Assembly: GCA_031963415.1 (NCBI GenBank)
Contig: JASSUI010000001.1
Coordinates: 2,899,230 to 2,963,229 of the forward strand
From: JASSUD01 sp031963415
GTDB lineage: Bacteria; Pseudomonadota; Gammaproteobacteria; Burkholderiales; Burkholderiaceae
Direction: 5' to 3'
DNA: 64,000 bases
In this document: in pieces, positions 52,468 through 64,000 of the stretch
Position numbering within the stretch: position 1 is the first letter of the stretch
How the letters are laid out: each line of letters opens with the position of its first letter
Made by a program: the position numbers and the translations under genes
The notes under the pieces: model-generated
The model's database searches: none
What the model saw: only the letters and a program-made list of their open reading frames with translations
What the model was told of the DNA's origin: nothing

Positions 52468-53478
52468 TTATTTGCTTCTTCCCTTTATTGTGGACGTTAG
52501 GCGATCAACAAACTTCTTTACTCTACTTATTTTTGGAGAACTCGCCTCTCTTTTGAGTTCTTCGCTAATACCTTCCTTTACTTTCGAAACTATTGTCGAT
52601 ACTAGTACTCCGTATTTATTCGGGTTAGTGTCACACGCCTTCTTCAATGTTTCTAACGACGCTAGATTGGGATGGGCACCAGCCAAATTACCTACTACAG
52701 CTCTCCAACTTAAGTTAGGGCTATTCCTAATATTGGCTGCCAATGATTGTCCAAGATTTCGTAATTTATCTTTCTCTTCACCAGTAAGCCCTTCTCTTTC
52801 TAAGAGCTTCATATATATTTTTATGGCTCGTGCAACCTCTAGCTCCCCTATTTGTAGGGCTCCCAACTCATTAAACAGTTTATCTGTAGTGTCTTGGTAT
52901 GGAATGTTAGAAGTGCTAAGTGTTTGAGAGTTTCCCGTTGCATAATGTCTTGGAATCTCTTTGCACACTGCAATACCTTCGTTTATTTTCGCAAGTATTG
53001 TTGATGTTTGTGGTCTGTAAGTATATGGATGAACTTCAAACACATCCTTTAATGCTGTTAACGACTCTACAGTGAAGGGGAGACGAACCGAATTACCTAG
53101 CACCTCTTTCCAATCTGTATGTTGCAGGTTTTGGTCAAACACTTCCAATATTGTTTCCTGTTCTTCAGTAAGGTCTGCTCGTTTTAATAGTTCTATATAC
53201 ACTACTACAGCTTGTGCCATATCCCTCTCCCCCGGGATTAAGCAGCTTCTCAGTTTACTAAACAGATTCCTTGTGCCCGCTAGGTATCGATCGTTAGAAG
53301 TACTAAATGTTTGAGAAAGGCCAGGAGAATATCTATTCATACCCTCCGCCTCACCTAAAGTCTGAGGCTCTACTTCCGAATAAGGAGGAGGGGCATCAGA
53401 ATTGGAACCCTCTTCTACAGGGACGCCATCAGAATTGGAATTTCCTACACGAGAAAAAATAAACCGATTTTCTAACAT
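52468..53478 (-). CDS. Two-domain duplicated protein with PPxY motif, candidate effector
   Basis: 336 residues, unrecognised family. An AGGGGAG site lies 2-8 nt before the ATG. The N-terminal 50 residues are acidic and polar and contain APPPYSEVEP, a PPxY motif that in eukaryotes binds WW domains of Nedd4/Rsp5 ubiquitin ligases. Two tandem copies of a roughly 115-residue domain follow: the first from SQTFSTSNDRYLAGTRNLFS to TILAKINEGI, the second from SQTLSTSNIPYQDTTDKLFN to TIVSKVKEGI. The tail is basic (ISRVKKFVDRLTSTIKGRSK). No signal or membrane segment. Base composition is more AT-rich than its neighbours. Insertion between ruvC and ruvA, opposite in strand, indicates acquisition. Confidence 0.7.
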   Translation of the reverse strand: MLENRFIFSRVGNSNSDGVPVEEGSNSDAPPPYSEVEPQTLGEAEGMNRYSPGLSQTFSTSNDRYLAGTRNLFSKLRSCLIPGERDMAQAVVVYIELLKRADLTEEQETILEVFDQNLQHTDWKEVLGNSVRLPFTVESLTALKDVFEVHPYTYRPQTSTILAKINEGIAVCKEIPRHYATGNSQTLSTSNIPYQDTTDKLFNELGALQIGELEVARAIKIYMKLLEREGLTGEEKDKLRNLGQSLAANIRNSPNLSWRAVVGNLAGAHPNLASLETLKKACDTNPNKYGVLVSTIVSKVKEGISEELKREASSPKISRVKKFVDRLTSTIKGRSK

Positions 53479-53762
53479 AGCTCCCCTAAAAAATGCTCAG
53501 AAAAATTAATCTGCTTTTGCAACTGTCCCCTTCTTATCCATATTTTTATCCTTCTCACCAAACGCCTCTTTTATAAACGCGAATAAATGTAAAAAAATAC
53601 GAAATAGATTGAAGCAGACTGACATCCATCAATCGCCTCTAAATAATCCCATCCTTTCGCCATAATCGACTCAATGCTTTAAAGAATTCATGCTGTCGAA
53701 GAAAGTTATTCACATTCCTCAAAGCGCGTTACACTCTCTCTTTTATTTTTTTACTTGCCCTT

Positions 53763-54341
53763 ATGATCGGTCGCATTGCTGGTATTTTGTTAGAAAAAAG
53801 TCCACCTCGAGTGCTTGTTGATTGCCAAGGCATTGGTTATGAAATCGACGTGCCGATGAGCACTTTTTATCAATTTCCTGCTCTTGGTGAGAGAGTAGTC
53901 TTGCTGACGCATTTAATTGTGCGGGAAGACGCTCACTTGCTATACGGTTTTGCAACGAATGAAGAGCGCGAGACTTTTCGTAAATTGCTCAAAATTAACG
54001 GTTGTGGCGCACGTATGGCGCTGGCTGTGCTTTCTGGGATGAGCGTTACTGAATTAACCCAAGCTGTTCTGACACAAAATGCGGCCAGCCTAACGCCGAT
54101 TCCAGGCATCGGTAAAAAAACGGCCGAACGACTTTTGCTTGAACTGAAAGGTAAACTTCGAATCGATAGCACGACAGTCAGCAACGACGCTGGCGCTAGT
54201 TCGGCCACTGATATCTTGCAAGCTCTCTTAGCACTAGGTTATTCAGAAAAAGAGGCTTTACAGGCGACTAAGGCTGTACCAGCAGATATACCTGTTGCTG
54301 AAGGCATCAGACTAGCGTTGCAGACTCTCTTTAGCACCTAA
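53763..54341 (+). CDS. ruvA: RuvA, Holliday-junction binding subunit
   Basis: RuvA holds the junction for the RuvB motor. The 192-residue product has the OB domain (MIGRIAGILLEKSPPRVLVD), two helix-hairpin-helix regions (INGCGARMALAVLSGM, IPGIGKKTAERLLLELKG) and the RuvB-binding C-terminal helix bundle (LQALLALGYSEKEALQATKA). It precedes ruvB by 64 bp. The 284-bp gap 53479-53762 upstream holds no gene and should contain its promoter, since ruvC no longer leads into it. Confidence 0.96.
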   Translation: MIGRIAGILLEKSPPRVLVDCQGIGYEIDVPMSTFYQFPALGERVVLLTHLIVREDAHLLYGFATNEERETFRKLLKINGCGARMALAVLSGMSVTELTQAVLTQNAASLTPIPGIGKKTAERLLLELKGKLRIDSTTVSNDAGASSATDILQALLALGYSEKEALQATKAVPADIPVAEGIRLALQTLFST

Positions 54342-54405
54342 AGAATCGCTGCATAACCTCGGCTGTGTAAGATTCCACGCCACCTATGAGACGATATGAC
54401 GAAAC

Positions 54406-55455
54406 ATGATAGAAACCGACAAATTAATTAGCGAGCGCTTGATCACCGCGACGCCCGCTTCTCCTCAAGAAGCGGTATTTGAACGTGCTTTGCGTCCGCG
54501 TCAGCTTGATGAATACGTGGGGCAGCTAAAAATCCGCGAGCAGCTTGAGATTTTTATTCAAGCCGCTAAAAAAAGGAATGAAGCGCTTGATCATGTCTTA
54601 CTCTTTGGCCCGCCCGGGCTTGGTAAAACTACATTGGCACACATTATTGCGAAGGAGCTTGGGGTTAATTTACGGCAGACCTCAGGGCCCGTATTAGAAC
54701 GGGCAGGTGATTTGGCAGCGCTTTTAACGCATCTTGAAGCTAATGATGTGCTGTTTATCGATGAAATTCATCGACTCTCGCCTATGATTGAAGAGATTCT
54801 TTACCCTGCGCTGGAGGATTATCAAATCGATATTATGATTGGTGAAGGGCCAGCAGCGCGTAGCGTCAAGCTTGATCTGAAGCCTTTTACATTAGTTGGC
54901 GCAACCACACGCGCTGGGATGCTAACTAATCCGCTGCGTGATCGTTTTGGGATTGCGGCGCGGCTTGAGTTTTACAATGCAGCAGAATTAGCGAAGATTG
55001 TGCATCGCTCTGCGCATTTATTAAGCGCAGCCATTGATGAAAGCGGAGCGTTAGAAATTGCTAAACGCTCTCGTGGCACACCTCGTATTGCCAATCGCTT
55101 ATTGCGTCGTGTGCGTGATTACGCTGAGGTTAAAAGTGACGGAAGAATCACCGCACAAAATGCCAATGCTGCACTGGCAATGCTTGATGTTGATCCCGTG
55201 GGCTTTGACTTAATGGATCGCAAGCTGTTGGAAGCTATTTTGCATAAATTTGATGGAGGCCCCGTTGGCCTCGACAACCTTGCTGCAGCGATTGGCGAAG
55301 AACGCGATACCATCGAGGATGTGCTAGAGCCTTATCTGATTCAACAAGGTTTTTTGCAGCGCACGCCGCGCGGACGCATCGCTACTTCACTCACCTATCA
55401 GCATTTTGGGTTAACTAAGCCTGAGTCAGGTAGCAACCCTACGTTATGGGATTAA
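54406..55455 (+). CDS. ruvB: RuvB, branch-migration AAA+ motor
   Basis: The 349-residue AAA+ protein has Walker A GPPGLGKTT (near 68-76), Walker B FIDEIHRLSP, sensor I VGATTRAGML, the Arg finger region LRDRFGIAARLEFY, and the C-terminal winged helix (GFLQRTPRGRIATSLTYQHF). Length and start are normal. It forms an operon with ruvA. Nothing recognisable lies between its stop and the IS3 end at 55809 (354 bp). Confidence 0.98.
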   Translation: MIETDKLISERLITATPASPQEAVFERALRPRQLDEYVGQLKIREQLEIFIQAAKKRNEALDHVLLFGPPGLGKTTLAHIIAKELGVNLRQTSGPVLERAGDLAALLTHLEANDVLFIDEIHRLSPMIEEILYPALEDYQIDIMIGEGPAARSVKLDLKPFTLVGATTRAGMLTNPLRDRFGIAARLEFYNAAELAKIVHRSAHLLSAAIDESGALEIAKRSRGTPRIANRLLRRVRDYAEVKSDGRITAQNANAALAMLDVDPVGFDLMDRKLLEAILHKFDGGPVGLDNLAAAIGEERDTIEDVLEPYLIQQGFLQRTPRGRIATSLTYQHFGLTKPESGSNPTLWD

Positions 55456-56066
55456 CCTAACGTTCTCTTAGGGTTTGTTATCAATATAAAGCTACGTTTA
55501 CCATCACTTTCAAGAATTTGTGCGATAAGCATGTCCGCTTGAAAGAGAAATGCGGCGATAGCGGTGATCTCAAGATTTTTTTAGGTGGCGGTGCACCGAC
55601 TATAATTATTTCAGCCTGTTCAGAATAAAAAGAAGGTCGCAAAGAGAAAAGTTAGGGCGGCAAAAAAGCAAATAACTTACATCTTATCCACATCACAGCC
55701 TTACCCAGGTATGCAAGAGGCTAATAGAATGTTAATCAAGCTTCGATTACAGGCGGGCGTGGAAGACGAGGTAAGAGGCATCCAGGGGGAGGGGGGATAT
55801 GGAGAATGTGAGGTTGCCCTTATTAAACGCATCCCATAGTTGACTAATTAGGTCGCCTGATGTTGTTGAGAGACGAGCCAGTTTTTTTCAAAGGTCATAG
55901 GACTCACATAATTGAGGGTGGAGTGTAGACGGTAGGCATTGTAAAAGCCAATCTAAGCCATGATTTCATCCATTGCTTCGTGTTGAGTCGCGAAGGTTTT
56001 GCCATACAAGCGGCCTACTTTGAGTGAGGCCCACAGGCTTTCGGTTGGCGCATTGACGCTCCTATG

Positions 56067-57116
56067 TCAAGTGGGAGACTTGGTATCAGCCAAATCCGCA
56101 ACGATGAGAGGAAATAATTCCCTCACAATATACCGCTTTAGACAACGATGAATTTCCTTATTAGACAAGCCTTCCTTCGTTCGACGATCAACATATCGTT
56201 TTGTACGCAGATCGCTGCGCATTCGGACCATAGCAATCGTCCAGAGGGCATTGTTTGCTGAGCGGTCTCCTCCCCGGTTCAATCGATGCCGGATCGTTTT
56301 GCCTGATGACGCCTGCAGTGGGCTTGTCCCACATAGCGCTGCTAATGCCGCTTCGTTTTTCAAGCGTTCAGGATTGTCACCCGCTACCGTTATCAATGTT
56401 GCGGCCGTCTGTGGCCCCACGCCAAATTGTTCGCGCATTCGCTTTGCAAATTGTCCCGTTAACTTGTCAAGCATTGCGTCCAGCACTTTAAGCTCGTCTG
56501 CCAACATCAACCATCGCTTAGCCAGCAGCCGCAATGTGTCGGTTAATGTCTGTAACATGGGCGTTTTACCTAATGATCGAAGACGCACGCAGCCATTCAC
56601 GCATTCTGCAGTTTTCACTTTCAGCAGACGATCGCGTACATCTTGAGGGGCGCTAACCAGCATCGCTCGCAGCTGGTTGATAGCCTGAGTTTTGGCTTTT
56701 ACCGCACTGCGTCTAGCTACGCAAATCGTACGCATCGCTTCAGCCGCGCCGGATTGTTCTTTTGCAATAGCGGTTGCCTTACCGGCAAGTACTGCGCGTG
56801 CGGCATTTTCGGCGTCAGTGGGATCAGACTTGCCTTTCAACCGACGCGTTGAGCGATCTGGCCGGTTGACTTCAAAGACAGCAATCTCATGATCGCGCAG
56901 TACATGGGTCAATCCCGCGCCATATGTTCCTGTGCCTTCAACTCCCGCACACCGGATCAATCCAAAAGAATTTGCCCAGGTCAGCAGTTCAAAATATCCT
57001 TCTTTATTTGTGGGGATTGATAACGTCCCGAGAAGCTTTCCTGTCTCGCTGATCACAGCCCCAACATGGGTATCCAGGTGGGTATCAACGCCCAGAATGA
57101 TTTCATTTGTATCCAT
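56067..57116 (-). CDS. IS110-family DEDD recombinase (transposase)
   Basis: 349 residues from ATG 57116 (AAAGGA 7 nt upstream; MDTNEIILGVDTHLDTHVGA). The RuvC-like DEDD residues are visible: Asp in LGVDTHLDTH, Glu in GVEGTGTYGAG and the Asp pair in GKSDPTDAENAARAV. The C-terminal Tnp domain with the conserved Ser is TLITVAGDNPERLKNEAALA to LCGTSPLQASSGKTIRHRLN RGG. No stop or frameshift, so it is likely functional. It ends close to the left boundary of the element, which contrasts with the decayed IS110 copy at 44158, a different subgroup. Confidence 0.94.
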   Translation of the reverse strand: MDTNEIILGVDTHLDTHVGAVISETGKLLGTLSIPTNKEGYFELLTWANSFGLIRCAGVEGTGTYGAGLTHVLRDHEIAVFEVNRPDRSTRRLKGKSDPTDAENAARAVLAGKATAIAKEQSGAAEAMRTICVARRSAVKAKTQAINQLRAMLVSAPQDVRDRLLKVKTAECVNGCVRLRSLGKTPMLQTLTDTLRLLAKRWLMLADELKVLDAMLDKLTGQFAKRMREQFGVGPQTAATLITVAGDNPERLKNEAALAALCGTSPLQASSGKTIRHRLNRGGDRSANNALWTIAMVRMRSDLRTKRYVDRRTKEGLSNKEIHRCLKRYIVRELFPLIVADLADTKSPT

Positions 57117-57329
57117 CGAAGTGTCCTTTGTAGTTGGCGCATCGCCAACCCCAATCGCAGGACAGGACACTCACGGTGCAGAACAAAGCTCCTATTAGGT
57201 CACTGAAGTCAGGCCCGGCAATACTCGGGGAACGTCAGAATCCAATCGACAGGTCAACGCAAAGGCAACTTGCCAATCCCAGCACGGGTCAGATCGGTCT
57301 GACGTTCAGAAGCAATTCTAGATTGAGTA
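57117..57329 (-). ncRNA. Candidate IS110 bridge RNA region
   Basis: IS110 elements carry, next to the recombinase, a non-coding end that produces a bridge RNA with target- and donor-binding loops. Here the 213-bp end 5' to the recombinase has no ORF and can pair locally: GGGGTTGGCGATGCGCCAAC carries a TTGGCG/CGCCAA hairpin, and TTGACCTGTCGATTGGATTC is another structured segment. Position and length fit; the loops were not modelled. Confidence 0.5.
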
Positions 57330-58008
57330 TCCCAACAGTCTGCTCGTCTACTCATCGAAGAGCGCATCCCGTAAGCTTTAAGTGCATCTTGAAATAACGC
57401 ACTGCAATATTGGCTGCCACGATCACTATGGACCACCAACCCCCTAGCGGGACACCGCCTAAACCAAGCCATGCGAAGTGCCTCTGTCACCAGTTCTGCC
57501 TTCATGTGGGGCTTGATTGACCATCCCACAATCTGTCGGCTGAATAAATCAAGCATAACCGTCAAATACAGCCAGCCCTGTGCTGTGGGTACGTAGGTGA
57601 TATCTGTCGTCCAGACCTGATTGGGTTGATGTGCTGTAAAGTCACGCTGCAACAAATTGGGGGCCACAGGCAGGTTATGGTTGGAGTTAGTCGTGACGAT
57701 CTTGTATTTACGCTTATGCCGACCAGAGATATGATGCTTAGCCATCTGTCGGCGCACGCGCTCTTTACCTACCCGCAGGCCTTGAGCTAACAGCGCCCGC
57801 CAGATGCGCGGCCAACCATATTCCCCCTTGGTTTGAGCGTGAGTAGCCTGAATGTGAATTAACAGCGCTGCGTCGCTCAGACGGTGTTGAGATGAATCGC
57901 CTGTTTGACGCCGCTGGTGCTGGTGATAACCACTCAAGCTGACTTCCAATACCTTACACAGCGAAGCAAGCGGCCAGCGGTGGCGGTGTGCCTTAATAAA
58001 CGCGTACT

Positions 58009-58305
58009 TCACATCGACTCCTTGGCAAAGTACGCGGCCGCTTTTTTTAGAATATCTCGTTCCATCTTTAAACGCGCCACTTCTGCACGTAACCGAGTAA
58101 GCTCCATCTGCTCTGTATTCACCCCTTGGCTATTTGCACCACTGAGTCGGCCACTCTGTTCCGATTTGATCCAGTTAGATAGGGTTTGATTGGCTATCCC
58201 AAGCATTGCACTGACTGACGCTTGGCTTTGACCTGCCTTGAATAGGCGGATTGCCTCTCGCTTGAATTCCAACGTATATCTTGATCGCTTTAACGCTTCT
58301 TTCAC
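58009..58305 (-). CDS. IS3-family OrfA
   Basis: 98 residues: an HTH domain (KRSRYTLEFKREAIRLFKAG, MLGIANQTLSNWIKSE) and a C-terminal leucine zipper (LTRLRAEVARLKMERDILKK). The minus strand has A7G (58048-58041) near the end, an A6G-type slippery site for -1 frameshifting into orfB, which is in the -1 frame. The orfA stop overlaps the orfB GTG. The ATG at 58305 has an AGAGCAGAAGTGAA leader. Confidence 0.9.
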   Translation of the reverse strand: MKEALKRSRYTLEFKREAIRLFKAGQSQASVSAMLGIANQTLSNWIKSEQSGRLSGANSQGVNTEQMELTRLRAEVARLKMERDILKKAAAYFAKESM

Positions 58306-58516
58306 TTCTGCTCTCCTTGAGTAATTTCATTATCTCAAGGGATCCGTTTTGCAGGGGCAAGCTCAATGAGGTAAGGATAAAGCTGATGGCCAAGGGGGGA
58401 ATAAAGATTCAATAGCATGGACGCTGAACGCTCTATTTTGCCGCGGCGCAAGGGATGAGTGGAGGAAAAGCCTGACTTGGAAGGGGGATCGGGGGGAATG
58501 TAAAGAGGATAAGGGA

Positions 58517-58549
58517 ACACCCCGTTCACTGCGTGGGTGAACGGGGTGT
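58517..58549 (-). terminator. rRNA operon terminator
   Basis: A perfect 13-bp stem, ACACCCCGTTCAC (58517-58529) and GTGAACGGGGTGT (58537-58549), with a 7-nt loop, lies 10 nt beyond the 5S 3' end. On the minus strand TCCCTTATCCTC follows, so the T run is short. Confidence 0.85.
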
Positions 58550-58558
58550 AGGAGGGGG

Positions 58559-58674
58559 TGCTTGACGATTACCTACTTTCACACGGGAATCCGCACTATC
58601 ATTGGCGTGGAGTTGTTTCACGGTCCTGTTCGGGATGGGAAGGGGTGGGGCCAACTCGCTATGGTCATCAAGCG
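58559..58674 (-). rRNA. rrf: 5S ribosomal RNA
   Basis: The complement reads GCTTGATGACCATAGCGAGT, has CCCATCCCGAACAGGACCGT in the middle and ends GTAGGTAATCGTCAAGCAC. Terminal sequences pair. Limits are by similarity to Burkholderia 5S, within 2-3 bases. Confidence 0.96.
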
Positions 58675-58792
58675 TAGAGGAGTGTTTATCAGGGGTTTAG
58701 CCTGGTAAACGAAAGGGGTGGGAAAAAGAGAATACAGAGGTGATTGCACAACGTCAATGATAATCAAACAACCTAGTTATAGGGTCAAGCCG

Positions 58793-61660
<2,868 letters not shown>

Positions 61661-61904
61661 CTATAACTAGGGTGTCTGCTTATCATGTTGCATGTGTTGT
61701 GCCATATTACAACGCCTTTTGTTCGCCATAATACGGTTGATTCAATCACCACCTAATTTAGCAATATCACTTCTCAGCAATATGACTAAAATGAATCTCA
61801 TTTTCCCAAATTGTTAAAGATCAATCCTCGCCACGAGGAACAGTAGAAAAAAATCAGAAAGAGAGTTTACCCTGTTCTCTCATCTCTTTCTACTGCACCC
61901 AATA

Positions 61905-61980
61905 TGGTGGAGGCAGTCGGGATCGAACCGACGACCCCCTGCTTGCAAAGCAGGTGCTCTCCCAGCTGAGCTATGCCCCC
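61905..61980 (-). tRNA. tRNA-Ala (TGC anticodon)
   Basis: Complement GGGGGCATAGCTCAGCTGGG ... CTTTGCAAG anticodon loop ... TTCGATCCCGACTGCCTCC plus CCA. It lies in the 16S-23S spacer, downstream of tRNA-Ile. Confidence 0.98.
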
Positions 61981-61989
61981 TTACTTGAC

Positions 61990-62066
<77 letters not shown>

Positions 62067-62165
62067 AAGCAGCTTCATCAAATAGAAAGCAGTCCTCAGA
62101 TAAAGCGTTCACGCTTCATACCACTTCGTCTGAGCACTGCTCTCTACTTTTTGATCTTCTTCTCA

Positions 62166-62190
62166 ACAACCGATAAGGGTGAGCGCGAAA
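62166..62190 (-). promoter_or_regulatory. 3' arm of the 16S precursor processing stem
   Basis: AACAACCGATAAGGGTGAGC (plus strand) is complementary to GCGCTCACTCTTATCGGTTG at 63841-63860 in the 16S leader, with one mismatch. The two arms bracket 16S and would form the RNase III stem of about 22 bp. Confidence 0.75.
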
Positions 62191-62201
62191 CAGCCTGCTC
62201 G

Positions 62202-63733
<1,532 letters not shown>

Positions 63734-63838
63734 TATATCCTATTTACTACTTCTGCGTCTCACCGCAGTCGCTTACTCAAAGGTTATTTAAGTAAGCGCC
63801 ATTACTTGTCATTTAGCTTCCGCTAAACAACGACTGAA

Positions 63839-63862
63839 TCGCGCTCACTCTTATCGGTTGTC
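63839..63862 (-). promoter_or_regulatory. 5' arm of the 16S precursor processing stem, with boxA-like leader
   Basis: Pairs with 62166-62190. Directly upstream in the transcript (complement of 63863-63882) is TAATTCTTTAAAAATTG, which contains a boxA-like TTCTTTAAA, probably for antitermination. Confidence 0.7.
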
Positions 63863-63950
63863 AATTTTTAAAGAATTACCTCATCCCCAGATAAGGCCTT
63901 TACCGCTTGCTCCGCTTCGCGTTTTGCGTCGCGCTCAACAGAGAAACGAG

Positions 63951-63979
63951 ATTATGGCGATCCGCCTCCCCAGTGTCAA
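63951..63979 (-). promoter_or_regulatory. rRNA operon promoter
   Basis: On the minus strand TTGACA (63979-63974), a 17-bp spacer and CATAAT (63956-63951). Upstream of the -35 the sequence is A/T-rich (AAAAATAATTTGAAAAAAGA), as in an UP element. Transcription would start near 63944, giving a leader of about 210 nt before 16S. Confidence 0.85.
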
Positions 63980-64000
63980 CTCTTTTTTCAAATTATTTTT

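Larger units (their letters stand above)
56056..57329 (-). mobile_element. IS110-family element inserted in IS3 orfB
   Basis: Boundaries are inferred by restoring the IS3 frame: CATTG at 56051-56055 and TCCCAACAG from 57330 join to the uninterrupted TGTTGGGACAATGCGCC of the complementary strand. No inverted repeats or target duplication are expected for this family and none were found. One recombinase ORF and a 213-bp non-coding end are present. The two limits are certain within a few bases. Confidence 0.85.
55848..58012 (-). pseudogene. IS3 orfB transposase, interrupted
   Basis: The N-terminal piece (57330-58012, GTG start overlapping the orfA stop) holds the HTH_21 and the first part of the rve domain: QVWTTDITYVPTAQGWLYLT with the first Asp and VVHSDRGSQYCSALFQ with the second. 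It breaks after SMSRRADCWD. The C-terminal piece (55848-56055), starting NAPTESLWASLKVGRLYGKT, carries the catalytic Glu. This piece also has a TAG in place of the usual Trp (DEIMA stop IGFYNAYRLHSTLNY), so it decayed separately. Confidence 0.88.
55809..58365 (-). mobile_element. IS3-family element with 27-bp terminal inverted repeats, split by an IS110 insertion
   Basis: The left end (55809-55835) TGAGGTTGCCCTTATTAAAC and the complement of the right end (58339-58365) TGAGCTTGCCCCTGCAAAAC are imperfect 27-bp inverted repeats. Both are flanked by ATG (55806-55808 and 58366-58368), a 3-bp target duplication typical of IS3. Subtracting the 1274-bp IS110 insert leaves about 1283 bp, the normal IS3 length. 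orfA and orfB are on the minus strand. The element is now dead unless helped in trans, because orfB is split. Confidence 0.9.

Overview
The window looks like the chromosome of a reduced, repeat-rich beta-proteobacterium of the Burkholderiaceae. The core gene order plsX-fabH-fabD-fabG-acpP-fabF-rpoE-rseA-rseB-degP-lepA-lepB-rnc-era-recO-pdxJ-acpS-nagZ, then efp/earP/uvrC, and fis-purH-ruvC-ruvA-ruvB, matches free-living Burkholderia. The moderate GC, long intergenic palindromes, insertion-sequence debris, an NLR-like WD40 giant and DUF4157/Fic and PPxY-bearing candidate effectors recall the fungal endosymbionts Mycoavidus and Glomeribacter. The genus is an inference; the family-level call is firmer.

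Layout. 1-3186: uvrC (cut by the left edge) and, divergently, earP and efp, an EF-P rhamnosylation pair. 3187-4348: stress-type small genes (CsbD-like, DUF1328) and an unexplained spacer. 4349-10336: one 1995-residue NACHT/pentapeptide/WD40 protein whose 126-bp WD40 units are almost identical except at a few codons. 10811-31812: a long minus-strand housekeeping block for cell-wall recycling, cofactor and fatty-acid synthesis, the sigma-E envelope-stress module, lepA/lepB and RNase III/Era. 31928-33838: maf, an RsmI-like methylase and a small membrane protein on the plus strand. 34153-37594: an FtrABCD-type iron uptake operon. 37741-41726: a SGNH hydrolase and a copAB copper-resistance pair. 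42441-43718: dusA and tRNA-His. 43719-49574: an accessory island of decayed IS110, IS256 and IS4 elements around a DUF4157-Fic candidate toxin. 49873-55455: fis, purH, ruvC, ruvA and ruvB, with a two-domain PPxY candidate effector inserted between ruvC and ruvA. 55809-58365: an IS3-family element with 3-bp target duplication, itself split by an intact IS110-family element. 58517-64000: a complete rRNA operon on the minus strand (16S, tRNA-Ile, tRNA-Ala, 23S, 5S) with promoter, processing stem and terminator.

A strong whole-window theme is short dispersed palindromic elements, 70-190 bp, in several families (called A, B, C, D, E here). Families A, B, C and E end in inverted repeats starting AGAAC or AGAGC. 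They sit in most intergenic gaps of the conserved block. Family B has also entered the rseB reading frame in about two and a half copies without breaking it, in the same frame that is open in an intergenic copy. This resembles the Rickettsia palindromic elements that insert in protein genes.

The main candidates for new biology are this in-frame repeat expansion of RseB, the hypervariable NLR-like WD40 protein, and the two candidate host-directed effectors.
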